Shown here: positions 8,591-17,895 of the stretch, piece by piece
Position numbering within the stretch: position 1 is the stretch's first letter
Layout of the letters: each line of letters starts with the position of its first letter
From: Acidobacteriota bacterium
GTDB taxonomy: Bacteria > Acidobacteriota > Holophagae > Holophagales > Holophagaceae
Assembly: GCA_016213735.1 (NCBI GenBank)
Contig: JACQZU010000023.1
Location: 1 to 64,000 of the forward strand
Length of the DNA stretch: 64,000 nucleotides
Direction: 5' to 3'
Notes under the pieces: model-generated
What the model was told of the DNA's origin: nothing
The model's input: only the letters and a program-made list of their open reading frames with translations
Databases searched by the model: none
Made by a program: the position numbers and the translations under genes

Positions 8591-10177
8591 ATGGCGCGCT
8601 GGGTCGCTCGGAACTGGATGTGGGTGCTGGTCCTGGGGACCACCGCCATCTACGCCCCCCTGGCGGGCCGCACGGGCGAGGAACGGAGCCGGGCCCGGAA
8701 CCTGGACACCCTGGCGGAGGTCATGAGCCTGCTCCAGAAGCAGGGGGTGGAGCCCCCCACCCCCCGGCAGGTGTCCCACGCCAGCATCCAGGGCATGTTG
8801 CACACCCTGGACCCCCATTCCAACTACATGGACGAGAATGAATTCCGCATGATGCGGGAGGACCAGCGGGGCTCCTTCTTCGGCATCGGGGCCATCATCC
8901 AGCAGCACCTGGACGGCGTGGTGGTGGTGAGCACGGTGGCCGGCGGGCCTTCGGAGCGCGCGGGCATCCGGGCCGGGGACTACATCCGCGAGATCGACGG
9001 GAAGAGCACCGAGGGCTGGTCGAGCAACCAGGCCGTCCAGAAACTGCGGGGGGACAAGGGCACCGCGGTGGAGGTGGCCGTCCAGCGGCCGGGCTTCCCC
9101 GAACTGCTCCGCTTCACCCTCACCCGCAGCGAGATCCCCTCCAACACCGTCACCCACGCCTTCATGCTCACGCCCACCACGGGCCTCATCTCGATCAAGG
9201 ATTTCGGGGAGCAGACCTCGGAGGAGTTCGAGCGCGCCCTGGCGGGGCTCCGGAAGCAGGGCCTGAAGGAACTGATCCTGGACCTGCGGAACAACGGGGG
9301 CGGCGTCCTCGACGCGGCCCTGGGCATCTGCCGCCAGATCCTGGGGCCCGGCGAACTCATCGTCAGCCAGCGGGGACGGGACGGCCGGGACACCAGCGAA
9401 ACCCGCTCCCCCAAGGGGGCCAGCCCCGAGCCCTTCCCCCTGGTGGTGCTGATCAACCGCGCCTCCGCCTCCGCCTCGGAGATCGTCACCGGAGCCATCC
9501 AGGACCACGACCGGGGCCTGGTGGTGGGCCAGACCTCCTGGGGCAAGGGGCTGGTCCAGAGCGTCCTGGCCATCAACCGCACCCGGGGCCTGGCCCTCAC
9601 CACGGCCCGCTACTACACTCCCTCGGGCCGGAGCATCCAGCGGGACTACCAGCACGGCCTGGACGACTACTTCGCCCCCCCCGAGGACGGCAAGGAGGGC
9701 TCCCAGGCCAAGGGCCCCGAGTTCAAGACCGACCTGGGCCGCACCGTCTTCGGCGGCGGGGGCATCACGCCGGATTTCGTGGTGGATCCGGGCCGCCTCA
9801 GCCCCTTCACGGCCGAGATCCGGTACCGCCATTCGGTCTTCTTCAAGTTCGCGGTCCTCGAGAAGGAGAAATTCGGGATCAAGCCCGGCCAGGCGGCGGA
9901 TGACCCGGCCATGGCCCGCTTCAAGGAGTGGCTCACCGCCCAGAAGGTCCCCTTCACCGAGGAGGATTGGAGCAAGAACCTGGAGGAGATGCGCGACCAG
10001 CTCAGCATCGAGATGCAGAACGTCGCCTTCGGGGTGGACGCCGGCTTCCGCTTCATTTGCGGGAAGGATCCCCAGGTGAAGAAGGCCCTGGAGGTCCTGC
10101 CCGACGCCGCGGGACTGCTGAGGAGGAAGGTGGCCCTGGCCGCCGAAGGACCTGGCAAGAACCTGGCTCAGCGCTGA
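8591..10177 (+). CDS. S41 family C-terminal processing peptidase (CtpA-like)
   Basis: A 528-residue periplasmic serine protease. The N-terminus has one hydrophobic anchor or signal segment (WMWVLVLGTTAIYAPL). A PDZ domain follows around residues 95-180 (GIGAIIQQHLDGVVVVSTV, SERAGIRAGDYI). The catalytic core has the nucleophile region NRASASASEIVTGA and the general-base lysine in TSWGKGLVQS, a Ser/Lys dyad. About 130 residues follow the core. Substrates are probably envelope proteins bearing hydrophobic C-termini. I prefer ATG 8591 (AGGA upstream) to ATG 8558. A hairpin follows the stop. Confidence 0.88.
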   Translation: MARWVARNWMWVLVLGTTAIYAPLAGRTGEERSRARNLDTLAEVMSLLQKQGVEPPTPRQVSHASIQGMLHTLDPHSNYMDENEFRMMREDQRGSFFGIGAIIQQHLDGVVVVSTVAGGPSERAGIRAGDYIREIDGKSTEGWSSNQAVQKLRGDKGTAVEVAVQRPGFPELLRFTLTRSEIPSNTVTHAFMLTPTTGLISIKDFGEQTSEEFERALAGLRKQGLKELILDLRNNGGGVLDAALGICRQILGPGELIVSQRGRDGRDTSETRSPKGASPEPFPLVVLINRASASASEIVTGAIQDHDRGLVVGQTSWGKGLVQSVLAINRTRGLALTTARYYTPSGRSIQRDYQHGLDDYFAPPEDGKEGSQAKGPEFKTDLGRTVFGGGGITPDFVVDPGRLSPFTAEIRYRHSVFFKFAVLEKEKFGIKPGQAADDPAMARFKEWLTAQKVPFTEEDWSKNLEEMRDQLSIEMQNVAFGVDAGFRFICGKDPQVKKALEVLPDAAGLLRRKVALAAEGPGKNLAQR

Positions 10178-10187
10178 GGGGATCGGG

Positions 10188-10204
10188 CCGTCGGGGACCG
10201 ACGG
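10188..10204 (+). terminator. Hairpin after the S41 peptidase gene
   Basis: CCGTCGG-GGA-CCGACGG is a perfect 7 bp stem 10 nt after the stop codon. There is no T-tract, so termination here is only suggested. Confidence 0.35.
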
Positions 10205-10292
10205 GGCTCCGGATCCCACGGCCAGGCGGGATCCTCTCCTGGTCCCCCACGGCTCCGGCGGTTTATCCTGGACCGTATCCGAGAGGCGAGCC

Positions 10293-11450
10293 ATGGATTT
10301 CACCCTTCCGGCCCACGTGGAGGCCTTGCGCGACGAGGTCCGCAAGTTCGCGGAGCGGGAGATCCGCCCCCACGTCATGGTGTGGGACGAGGCCAAGACC
10401 TTCCCCATGGACGTGGTGCGGAAGCTGGGCGAGATGGGAATGCTCGGCGTCATCTTCCCCGAGGCCTACGGCGGGGCGGGGATGGGGTACCTCGAATATG
10501 CGGTGGTCGTCGAGGAATTGAGCCGGGTGGACGGCAGCGTGGGCATCACCGTCGCCGCCCACAACTCGCTTTGCTCGAACCACATCTTCGCCATGGGCAA
10601 CGAAGCCCAGAAGCAGAAGTTCCTCCGCCCCCTGGCCAGCGGCCAGGTCCTCGGGGCCTGGGGGCTCACCGAGCCCGGTTCGGGCTCGGACGCAGGCTCG
10701 CTCCGCACCACGGGACGGAAGGAGGGTTCCCACTGGGTCCTGAACGGCACCAAGACCTTCATCACCCATGCCCGGGTCGGCGAAATCTTCGTCGTGATGG
10801 CCCGCACCCGGCCTCCTCAGAAGGGCAAGGGCAGCACCGACGGCATCAGCGCCTTCGTCCTGGAGAAGGGAATGAACGGGCTCCGGGCGGGTAAGCAGGA
10901 GAACAAGCTGGGCCTTCGCGCCTCCGACACCAGCGAATTGATCCTGGAGGACGTCAAGGTCTCCGAGGAGAACATGCTCGGCGAGGAGGGGGTGGGCTTC
11001 AAGCAGGCGATGAAGACGCTGGACGGCGGCCGCATCAGCAACGGGGCCCTGGGACTCGGCATGGCCCAGGGGGCCTTCGAGGAGGCCATCCGCTACGCCA
11101 AGGTCCGCCAGGCCTTCGGGAAGCCCATCGCGGAGCACCAGGGCGTTCAGTTCAAGCTCGCGGACATGGGGACCCAGGTGGAGGCGGCGCGCCTGCTGGT
11201 GTACCGCGCGGCGAACCTGAAGGACCAGGGGCAGCCCTACGCCAAGGCGGCCAGCATGGCCAAGCTCTTCAGTTCCGAGGTGGCCTGCCGGGTCGCCGAG
11301 GAGGCGGTGCAGATCCTGGGCGGGTACGGCTACGTGAAGGACTACCCGGTGGAGAAGTACTACCGGGACGTAAAGCTCTGCACCATCGGCGAGGGCACCA
11401 GCGAGATCCAGCGGACCGTCATCGCCCGCCACCTGATGCTCGAGTACTGA
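10293..11450 (+). CDS. Acyl-CoA dehydrogenase
   Basis: A 385-residue FAD enzyme that introduces the alpha-beta double bond into acyl-CoA, passing electrons to electron-transfer flavoprotein. Signatures are GAWGLTEPGSGSDAGS (about 126-141), KLGLRASDTSEL and LGGYGYVKDYPVEKYYRD. The catalytic base is the glutamate in IGEGTSEIQR near residue 371, the position used by short- and medium-chain enzymes. Length fits butyryl-CoA dehydrogenase-like proteins. Chain-length preference cannot be read from the sequence. It stands alone: no thiolase, hydratase or etf gene is nearby. Confidence 0.92.
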   Translation: MDFTLPAHVEALRDEVRKFAEREIRPHVMVWDEAKTFPMDVVRKLGEMGMLGVIFPEAYGGAGMGYLEYAVVVEELSRVDGSVGITVAAHNSLCSNHIFAMGNEAQKQKFLRPLASGQVLGAWGLTEPGSGSDAGSLRTTGRKEGSHWVLNGTKTFITHARVGEIFVVMARTRPPQKGKGSTDGISAFVLEKGMNGLRAGKQENKLGLRASDTSELILEDVKVSEENMLGEEGVGFKQAMKTLDGGRISNGALGLGMAQGAFEEAIRYAKVRQAFGKPIAEHQGVQFKLADMGTQVEAARLLVYRAANLKDQGQPYAKAASMAKLFSSEVACRVAEEAVQILGGYGYVKDYPVEKYYRDVKLCTIGEGTSEIQRTVIARHLMLEY

Positions 11451-11630
11451 TCCCCCTCCATCTGCGCCGGGGGCCGGGAACCCCTCCCCTTCGAAATCTA
11501 GGGGCGGGGTCTGGGGGGACCTCCGTTCCCCCATGAGGGTGGCCGCCAGCGAACCCATGGCGTTTGCGGGTGCCAGAGGAGGCCAGGCCCCAGTGAAGCG
11601 CCCCCTGCCTTCGATCCGATTCGATAACGG

Positions 11631-13298
11631 TTATTCCGGTGGGGGGCCCTGGCATGGAATGCGGAAACGCAGGGTGTTGCCGGATTCGTTGAACTCGAGG
11701 TCCTGGGCGAGGGTGGACAGGAGAAGCAGACCCCGGCCGTGGGGTTCGGTTCCCTCCCGGGTGTCCCGGATAGAGCGCCAGTCGAACCCTGGCCCTCCGT
11801 CGGACACCTCCACGGCCAGATGATCCAGGCGGTGGTCCCCCTCGGTGGAGTAAGCCAGGCGGATCTCGCAGCGGACAGTGCCGCCGGCGTGGGACTGGAT
11901 GGCGGCCCGCCGGGCCGCCTCCCAAACCTGGAATCCGTCCCCCTTCAGCCGGCTGTCCAGCCGGAGGAGCCCGTGGTCCACCGCGTTGTTGAGGGCCTCG
12001 GAGGCCAGGATGCCCAGGAGCTCCACCTGGGGTCGGGGCACCCCCTGGAAACCGAGCAGACCCAGAATATTGGGGACGAGGTCCCGCACATCGTGATGGC
12101 GGGGATCCGCTTCGAAGGCCACCGAGAAGCCCAGCTGGGTGGGGATCCTCCCGGGGTTCCGGGGGGGTGGGGGAGGAAGGATGGGGTGGGGTTCCGGCAC
12201 CTCCCACAGGGACCAGCTGATGTCGTCATGCTGTTCGGCATTCAGAAGGCTGCCCTCCACGCTCTGCCGGAGGCGGCGGGGGAGGTCCCCGGCGGGGACC
12301 GAAGGGCGGGAGGGCAGCAGAAGCTCGCGGATGCCTTCCTCTCGAAGGAGGTCCGCCAACCCGTCGCTGTGCGCGAAAATCCGTTCTCCGGGACGCACCC
12401 TCAGCTCCGCCACCCGGGTGGTGCCACTGTGGCGGGTGATCCCCGCCGGCAGATTGCCCGAAGGGATGCGCCCGAGGATTTCCCCCTCCGGGCCCAGGTG
12501 CACCAGATCCGGCATCCCCGCGTTGAGGATCCGGAGGGCCCCCTCCTCGGGGTCCAGCCGGAGGAGGAGGAGACAGGCGAAGCGCTCGGGGGGCAGGAGG
12601 CGGATGAGCTTCTCGTTCACCTCGTTGTAGACGGATTCGAGGGGAAGGTCCCGGGGCGCCATGGCGTTGAAGGTCTCGAGGACCGGAAGGGTGGAGACTC
12701 CCGCCACGAGCCCGTGGCCTGTCGCGTCGCAGACCAGGCCGAAATGGATCCCCCTCGGGCCCCTGAGGTATGCGCAAGCGTCTCCATTGATGCGGCGGGT
12801 CTGGAGGGTCTCCATGACGAACCCGGGGGGGAGGGTCCGGAGGCCCGGGGCGGTCAGTCGCTCCAGGAGGTGCTTGACGACGGTGATCTCGTGCTCGTTC
12901 TCGGCCTGGGCCTCCGCCAGGGCGTTGTGCATCCTGGCCAGGCTGGCCAGGGCCCTCATGCGGGAGCGAAGCTCCTCGGGTCGAACGGGCTTGTTGAGGA
13001 ACTCCAGGGCGCCCGCCTCGAGGCTCCGCGGAAGCAGATCGGAATCCTGCCCGCTGGTGAGCATCACCAGGGGCACGAAGCGGCCCTCGCTCGCCTCGAC
13101 TAGCCTTCGGCAGAGCTCGACCCCGTCCATTCCCGGCATCTGGTAGTCCGTCACCACCAGGTCCGGGGGATCCGTCCGGAAGAGGGCGAGGGCCTGGGGG
13201 CCGTCCTCCGCCAGGATCACTTCCCAGCCGTCACGCTCCAGGACCCGGCGGATCAGGAGCCGGGTGGCCGCATCGTCGTCGACGGCAAGGAGCCGCAT
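11631..13298 (-). CDS. Receiver / PP2C-SpoIIE phosphatase / HATPase regulator
   Basis: A 555-residue three-domain signalling protein. Residues 1-115 form a CheY-like receiver with acidic pocket D7-D9, phosphoacceptor D51 (VVTDYQMPGMDG), T81 and K103. About 150-365 is a SpoIIE-type serine phosphatase with metal aspartates in INGDACAY, VCDATGHG, HSDGLAD and HDDISW. The C-terminal 140 residues resemble an RsbW-type kinase ATPase (SEALNNAVDHG, SDGGPGFD, HGRGL). A polyproline linker (PPPPPP, about 380) separates the last two. The protein thus combines a phosphatase and an anti-sigma-type kinase. It starts 3 nt after the STAS gene, its likely substrate. Confidence 0.88.
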   Translation of the reverse strand: MRLLAVDDDAATRLLIRRVLERDGWEVILAEDGPQALALFRTDPPDLVVTDYQMPGMDGVELCRRLVEASEGRFVPLVMLTSGQDSDLLPRSLEAGALEFLNKPVRPEELRSRMRALASLARMHNALAEAQAENEHEITVVKHLLERLTAPGLRTLPPGFVMETLQTRRINGDACAYLRGPRGIHFGLVCDATGHGLVAGVSTLPVLETFNAMAPRDLPLESVYNEVNEKLIRLLPPERFACLLLLRLDPEEGALRILNAGMPDLVHLGPEGEILGRIPSGNLPAGITRHSGTTRVAELRVRPGERIFAHSDGLADLLREEGIRELLLPSRPSVPAGDLPRRLRQSVEGSLLNAEQHDDISWSLWEVPEPHPILPPPPPRNPGRIPTQLGFSVAFEADPRHHDVRDLVPNILGLLGFQGVPRPQVELLGILASEALNNAVDHGLLRLDSRLKGDGFQVWEAARRAAIQSHAGGTVRCEIRLAYSTEGDHRLDHLAVEVSDGGPGFDWRSIRDTREGTEPHGRGLLLLSTLAQDLEFNESGNTLRFRIPCQGPPPE

Positions 13299-13301
13299 GG
13301 A

Positions 13302-13607
13302 TCAGGTGATGTCGAAAAGGCGGCCGAACTGGACCACTTCCAGGATCCGCAGCACGATGGGGCTGGGCTTCCGGAGTTCCACGCTCTTGCCCTGGGCCAA
13401 GGCCTTCTCCCGGAGCAACAGCAGCATCCCCAGGGAGGAGGAGTCCATGGCGCTCACTTCCGCCAGCTCCACGCATATCACCTTGATGGCTGGATTCTCC
13501 AACATCGGGTGGGTGGCCTGCTTGAGCGTCTGGTGGAGTTCGAAGCTCAGGGCGCCGCTGAGGGTGACGACGCCCACATCTCCCTGGATCGATGTGCGGG
13601 TGTTCAT
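13302..13607 (-). CDS. STAS-domain anti-sigma factor antagonist (RsbV-like)
   Basis: A 101-residue single STAS domain. The phosphorylation loop AMDSSSLGMLLLL is near residue 60 and contains three serines, one of which should be the site. In partner-switch systems this protein, when dephosphorylated, binds and inhibits the kinase. ATG 13607 is chosen because GGAGG lies 7 nt upstream. A longer frame to 13682 has no ribosome site. It precedes the receiver/phosphatase/kinase gene by 3 nt, so the pair forms a two-gene operon. No sigma factor gene is adjacent, so the output is unknown. Confidence 0.88.
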   Translation of the reverse strand: MNTRTSIQGDVGVVTLSGALSFELHQTLKQATHPMLENPAIKVICVELAEVSAMDSSSLGMLLLLREKALAQGKSVELRKPSPIVLRILEVVQFGRLFDIT

Positions 13608-13698
13608 GGCCACGCCTCCATTTCTCCTGGATGCCACCGCCCTCTGCCCCCATTGTGCTTTGACCTGGGGGGCCAGGCCCATGGGTTAGAATCCGAGC

Positions 13699-15297
13699 TC
13701 AACCCAGGGACTGGGCGATGAATTCCCTGCGGGAATCCAGGAAGGCCGCCGCGGGGGGGAGCAGCCGAAGGTAGCCGGCCAGGCAGGCTCCGAACAGCAG
13801 GGTCATCACGGGGAGGAGGGCGCCGGGCAGTTTCCAAGCCAGAATGAGGAAGATTCCGCCGAAAAAGGCGGCCGCCGTGCTGGCCAGGCCCATGCCCAGA
13901 AGGATCACGGGCAGGGCCAGGTTGCTGTTCTTGAGGCTGTCCCGGGGCATGGGACGGGGGATCCAGGCGGAGGTCCAGGCCCCGCACCCCACATGGACCA
14001 GGAAGGTGCAGCCCGCCAAGGGAAGGGCCGCCACCAGGCCCCGGGGATCCACCCCTCCCAGGGCGGTCAGAAGAACGATCAGCATCAGGGTCTGGGCCCC
14101 CTGGTAGAAGGCAATCCCAAGGCATTTTCCCGCCAGCAGCTGGCGGGACCCGATCGGCAGGAGGAGGAGGGCTTTGACCCCATGGCCATCCAGTCCGAAC
14201 TGATTGAGCTGGATCTGGATCCCCGCCAGGCCCAGGTAAAGGAAGGCGGCGGGGACGGCCCAGAGGGACTGGCCCCGCAGGCCCGCCAGGGGACCCCGCA
14301 GGATCACCAGGGTCATGAGGGGCACGAGGAAGCCGAATTTCCCGATGTGGCTGCCCAGCAGGCTCTGCCACTGCAGACGGGCCACGCCGGCCACGGGGCC
14401 GCGAAAGCTCCAGAGGCGTTCCCCCCGCCGGGAGGCCGCCGTCGCCAGGCGGCCCGGTTCCGCCGACCGGAGGGAGGCCCGGGCGGCGCCCCAGGCCAGG
14501 AGGGCGACGAAGGCCAAAGGGTAGGTCTGGCGGAGCAGGGCGGTGCCCCAGGCGCCCTCCAGGGCGTCCACCAGGCTCTGGGCCCCCTGGGTGGCCGGGA
14601 ACCAGGTCAGCCACCCGGCGAGGGTCCGGCCCAGGCGGGCCAAGGAATCCACCTGCCCCGGAACCAGGAACCCGGCACTCCCTTTCGCGGCCAGGGGAAG
14701 TCCCGACATCAGCACGGAGGTGACCCAGGCCAGGCTCGCGAGGATGAACAGCCCCACCTGCAGCCGCTTCACGGCCGCAGCGGCCAGGAGCCCGACCCAC
14801 TGCTGGGCGAGGAGGAGCGTGAGCACGGTGGTGAGGGCGAGGAAGGGGAGCAGGGGCAGGATCGAAGGCTCTGCCAGGCCCACGCCCAGGATCAGGAAGA
14901 CGCTCGACAGGGCCAGGAGGAGGGGCAGAGGATCGCCCAGGGCCGCCACCAATTCCGCCACGAAGAGGGCGCGCAGAGGGAGGGGGAAGACTTTGTAGCT
15001 CTCCCAGGCGAGGGTGCGGCTCCCGCCCAGGGCCCCCCCGGCCAGACCTCCGCCGAGGCTCACCAAGGTGAGAAGCCCCCCCAGGGCCGGCACGCCCTGG
15101 GGCTTCCGGAGAGACCCGCCCACCACCCAGCCCAGCAGGGAACTGCCCACGATCAAAGGGACCACGGCCGCAAGGAACAGCACTCCCACCACCAGGCCCA
15201 GGATCGCCGCACCGCTGCGGCCCATCTCCTTCCGGCTGCGGTTCAGCGTGGCCTGCCCGTGGGCCGCCAGCATCGCCCAAACGGGGCTCAGAGCCAT
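13699..15297 (-). CDS. ABC transporter permease
   Basis: A 532-residue membrane protein with about 12 hydrophobic segments in two similar halves, of the ABC-2 exporter type. No large periplasmic loop is visible. It begins 10 nt inside the end of the ATPase gene, so the two form one transporter. Substrate is unknown. The large two-half layout resembles permeases of undefined specificity in Acidobacteriota and Myxococcota rather than a characterised drug or polysaccharide exporter (recollection only). Confidence 0.8.
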   Translation of the reverse strand: MALSPVWAMLAAHGQATLNRSRKEMGRSGAAILGLVVGVLFLAAVVPLIVGSSLLGWVVGGSLRKPQGVPALGGLLTLVSLGGGLAGGALGGSRTLAWESYKVFPLPLRALFVAELVAALGDPLPLLLALSSVFLILGVGLAEPSILPLLPFLALTTVLTLLLAQQWVGLLAAAAVKRLQVGLFILASLAWVTSVLMSGLPLAAKGSAGFLVPGQVDSLARLGRTLAGWLTWFPATQGAQSLVDALEGAWGTALLRQTYPLAFVALLAWGAARASLRSAEPGRLATAASRRGERLWSFRGPVAGVARLQWQSLLGSHIGKFGFLVPLMTLVILRGPLAGLRGQSLWAVPAAFLYLGLAGIQIQLNQFGLDGHGVKALLLLPIGSRQLLAGKCLGIAFYQGAQTLMLIVLLTALGGVDPRGLVAALPLAGCTFLVHVGCGAWTSAWIPRPMPRDSLKNSNLALPVILLGMGLASTAAAFFGGIFLILAWKLPGALLPVMTLLFGACLAGYLRLLPPAAAFLDSRREFIAQSLG

Positions 15298-16040
15298 GAC
15301 AGCTCGCCCTTCTGGGCGCCCCCGACCAGGTCCACGAACAGGCTTTCGAGGTCCTCGGCCCCCGCCCCCTCCCGCAAGTCCTCCAGGGAACCGAAACCTT
15401 TGAGGCGCCCCTCGTCCAGGATGGCGATGAGGGGACAGAGGCGCTCCACCACCTCCATGATGTGGCTGGTGAGGATGAGGGTGACGCCCCGGGTTTGCAG
15501 GCCGGCCAGGATCTCCTTGATGGTCCGGCTCGTGACCGCGTCGATGCCCTCGAATGGTTCGTCGAGGAAGAGCATGCGGGGGGCGTGGATGAGGGCCGCG
15601 CAGAGCGAGAGCTTCTTCTTCATCCCATAGCTGTAGTCGCTGACCAGGGCCCCGGCGGGGGGGTCCAGATCCAGCTTGGAGAACAGCTCGAGCCGCCGTG
15701 CGTCCGCCGTGGCGTCGTCCAGACCGTACATCCGCCCCACGAAGCGCAGGTACTGGGGGCCCGACAGGAACTCCAGCAAGGCCATGTCCTCGGGCATCAC
15801 CCCGATCTGGCGCTTCACGGCGATGGGATCGGCCCCGAGGTCCAGGCCCAGCACCCGGATGCTTCCCTCCGTGGGTTGCAGCAGGCCCGTGACCATCTTC
15901 AGGGTGGTGCTCTTCCCTGCCCCGTTGCGACCCAGGAGGCCCAGAAAGGCCCCGGGCGGAAGGCGGAGGTCCAGACCGTCCACGGCCACCTTGTCGCCGA
16001 AGCGCTTGGTCAGCCGGTTCAGCTCCAGGGCCCATTCCAT
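15288..16040 (-). CDS. ABC transporter ATP-binding protein
   Basis: A 250-residue nucleotide-binding subunit of an exporter. Walker A is GRNGAGKST (about 37-45). The signature motif reads YSYGMKKKLSL, the KKK form common in ABC-2 exporters. Walker B is MLFLDEPFEGID, followed by the switch histidine in ILTSHIM. It overlaps the permease start by 10 nt. The upstream 190 bp (16041-16233) holds no gene I can support. Confidence 0.93.
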   Translation of the reverse strand: MEWALELNRLTKRFGDKVAVDGLDLRLPPGAFLGLLGRNGAGKSTTLKMVTGLLQPTEGSIRVLGLDLGADPIAVKRQIGVMPEDMALLEFLSGPQYLRFVGRMYGLDDATADARRLELFSKLDLDPPAGALVSDYSYGMKKKLSLCAALIHAPRMLFLDEPFEGIDAVTSRTIKEILAGLQTRGVTLILTSHIMEVVERLCPLIAILDEGRLKGFGSLEDLREGAGAEDLESLFVDLVGGAQKGELSWL

Positions 16041-16233
16041 TGAGAAAGCCTAGTGGCGTCGGGCAGGAATACCAACCTCGAGCCGGGGGTGGAGAATCCC
16101 TTGCACCGGGGTGGCGCGGCCGGGCCTTATCGGGCGCCAGGGCCCAGGACCGTTGGTGTCACCGCCTCCGGGGCCGGTCTCGGAATCCATGGCAGGGCTC
16201 GGGAGCGCGGGTCCTGGGCTCCCACCCGCCGCT

Positions 16234-16698
16234 TCAAGGGGGGAGGATCCACGGAACCAGGGCCGGGTCCAGGGCCCGAAGGGGCTCCAGGACGAAGGCC
16301 CGGGCGCCTGCCCGGGGATGGGGGAGCACCAGCTCCAGCCGCGGGCCCAGGGCGCGGAGCCCGGCCGGGGCCGGCCACGACCAACTTCCCGTCCAGCCCT
16401 CCACGGCGATCAGATCCAGGTCCAGGGTGCGGGGTGCGTTTCGTCCAAGGTTCCGGTCCCGCCCTCGCTCCAGCTCGATCCCGAGCAGGGACTCCAGGAG
16501 GCGGCGAGGATCGGGGGCCGTCCCCTCGAGCAGGGCCACCGTGTTCAAGAAATCGGGGCCCTGGCGTGATTCGTCGGGCGATTCCATCACGAGAGGAGAA
16601 GGGCGGATTTTCCCAAGGGAGACCAGGGCCTCGAGGCCCCAGGTCAGGTTGGCCCGGCGGTCCCCGAGGTTGGAGCCCAGGGCCACGACCGCCCTCAT
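16234..16698 (-). CDS. folK: HPPK, 6-hydroxymethyl-7,8-dihydropterin pyrophosphokinase
   Basis: A 154-residue folate-pathway enzyme that transfers pyrophosphate from ATP to 6-hydroxymethyl-7,8-dihydropterin. Signatures are VALGSNLGDR at the N-terminus, DFLNTVALL, the HPPK signature RTLDLDLIAV (metal-binding aspartates) and LPHPRAGARAFVLEPL. Length matches stand-alone HPPK. It overlaps the stop of the upstream membrane-protein gene by 4 nt. folB and folP are not in the window. Confidence 0.92.
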   Translation of the reverse strand: MRAVVALGSNLGDRRANLTWGLEALVSLGKIRPSPLVMESPDESRQGPDFLNTVALLEGTAPDPRRLLESLLGIELERGRDRNLGRNAPRTLDLDLIAVEGWTGSWSWPAPAGLRALGPRLELVLPHPRAGARAFVLEPLRALDPALVPWILPP

Positions 16699-17294
16699 CC
16701 CGCTCCCCCATGGCCGGCAACCTTCGCTGGCCGGCCCAGCCAGGCCCCGAACCCCAGGTCGGCCAGTAGGAGGAGGCCGAGCATGCCCGCGCTGAACACC
16801 CCCCGGTACTCCCAGGTCCCCGGGAAGCGGCTGCGCAGGAATTCCAGCCGCTGGTGGGTGAAATTCACGTTGAGGCGGGGTGGGGTGAGGGCGTGGCTGA
16901 GGGGCACCAGGGCGACGAAGAGCAGAAAGGCCAGCCAGGGGCAGAGCCTGGGCAGGCCGGACCGCCGAAGGTACAACAGGGCGGCGAGGGTGGGAAGGCT
17001 GTGGACGAGCACCGAGATCCAGGTGGTCTGGCCGGTCTGGAGCACCCCCAGGATGTACCCCGGCTCCCCTACGGCCATGTGCCAGAGGAATCCCGTGCCC
17101 ACGAGGACCGGCCGATCCAGGAACAGGCCCAGGATGATCACGAAGCTCGCCACGTTGCAGCCCCAGAGCAATTCAGGCAGGGTGCCCCAGCGCCACTTCA
17201 GGTAGGTGTGGACGGCCATGGCGGCCAGCACCGCGAAACCGAGAGCCCCCCGGAGTCTGCGGGAATCCCCTCCCACCGGGACGGTGACCGCCAT
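16695..17294 (-). CDS. Predicted inner-membrane protein of unknown function
   Basis: A 199-residue protein with about six hydrophobic segments. Charged or conserved-looking patches are KWRWGTLPELLWGCNVASF, LWHMAVGEPGY and LNVNFTHQRLEF. I do not recognise the family. It lies 7 nt after queF and overlaps folK by 4 nt, so it is translated within a queF-x-folK operon. A role in pterin or deazapurine handling is possible from context only. Confidence 0.75.
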   Translation of the reverse strand: MAVTVPVGGDSRRLRGALGFAVLAAMAVHTYLKWRWGTLPELLWGCNVASFVIILGLFLDRPVLVGTGFLWHMAVGEPGYILGVLQTGQTTWISVLVHSLPTLAALLYLRRSGLPRLCPWLAFLLFVALVPLSHALTPPRLNVNFTHQRLEFLRSRFPGTWEYRGVFSAGMLGLLLLADLGFGAWLGRPAKVAGHGGAG

Positions 17295-17301
17295 CGGAGG
17301 A

Positions 17302-17715
17302 CTAGGCCGGCTTCCCGTGCTCGACGCTCACCCTCGTCCGGATCCCCCCGCGGATCAGGAAGTCGCCTTCCACGCGCATCCACCTCGGTTTGGCCGCCTT
17401 CACGAGATCATCCAGGATCTGGTTGGCCACGGCCTCGTGGAAGGCGCCCTGGTCGCGGTAGTTCCAAAGGTAGAGCTTGAGGCTCTTGGACTCGAGGCAA
17501 AGCTGGTCCGGCTGGTAGGCGATGCGCAGCTTGGCGAAGTCCGGCTGGCCCGTGAGGGGGCACAGACAGGTGAATTCCTCCGTCTCGAAGACCACTTCGA
17601 AGGGGCGCCCGGGCCTCGGGCTGGGGAAGGTGTCGAGGTGCCCCGTGGGGCGGGTCACGACGAAGGCCGGTCGGGGCTTCCGGGAGGGCTTCGCGGGGGC
17701 GCCGGACCTAGGCAT
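17302..17715 (-). CDS. queF: NADPH-dependent 7-cyano-7-deazaguanine reductase
   Basis: A 137-residue QueF of the short (YkvM-like) type. It reduces the nitrile preQ0 to preQ1 in queuosine synthesis. The catalytic cysteine and aspartate lie in EFTCLCPLTGQPDFA (about 47-61). The substrate/NADPH motif is ESKSLKLYLWNYRDQGAFHE (about 75-94). It ends with TAG, showing that amber is an ordinary stop in this genome. queC is 180 nt upstream on the same strand, and that gap has no riboswitch I can recognise. Confidence 0.94.
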   Translation of the reverse strand: MPRSGAPAKPSRKPRPAFVVTRPTGHLDTFPSPRPGRPFEVVFETEEFTCLCPLTGQPDFAKLRIAYQPDQLCLESKSLKLYLWNYRDQGAFHEAVANQILDDLVKAAKPRWMRVEGDFLIRGGIRTRVSVEHGKPA

Positions 17716-17895
17716 CTTGTCTCTCCGGGTCGGGTTCGGGAGGAAGTCCCTCGCCCCAGCAGGACCTGGGCGCGGGATGGGGCCCCGCCAGGAACCGACC
17801 AGGGAAGGCGTCCACCGGCACCTTCAGGCATGCAGACCCGTTCAGGCCTTTCATGTTCGCGAGACCCCCTTGGTTGATGGTACTCCCCCCCCGGA

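Noticed and set aside
17716-17895. preQ1 riboswitch upstream of queF
   Set aside because: The short preQ1 aptamer core and its A-rich tail are not seen on the minus strand. The region is GC-rich without the expected pseudoknot sequence.
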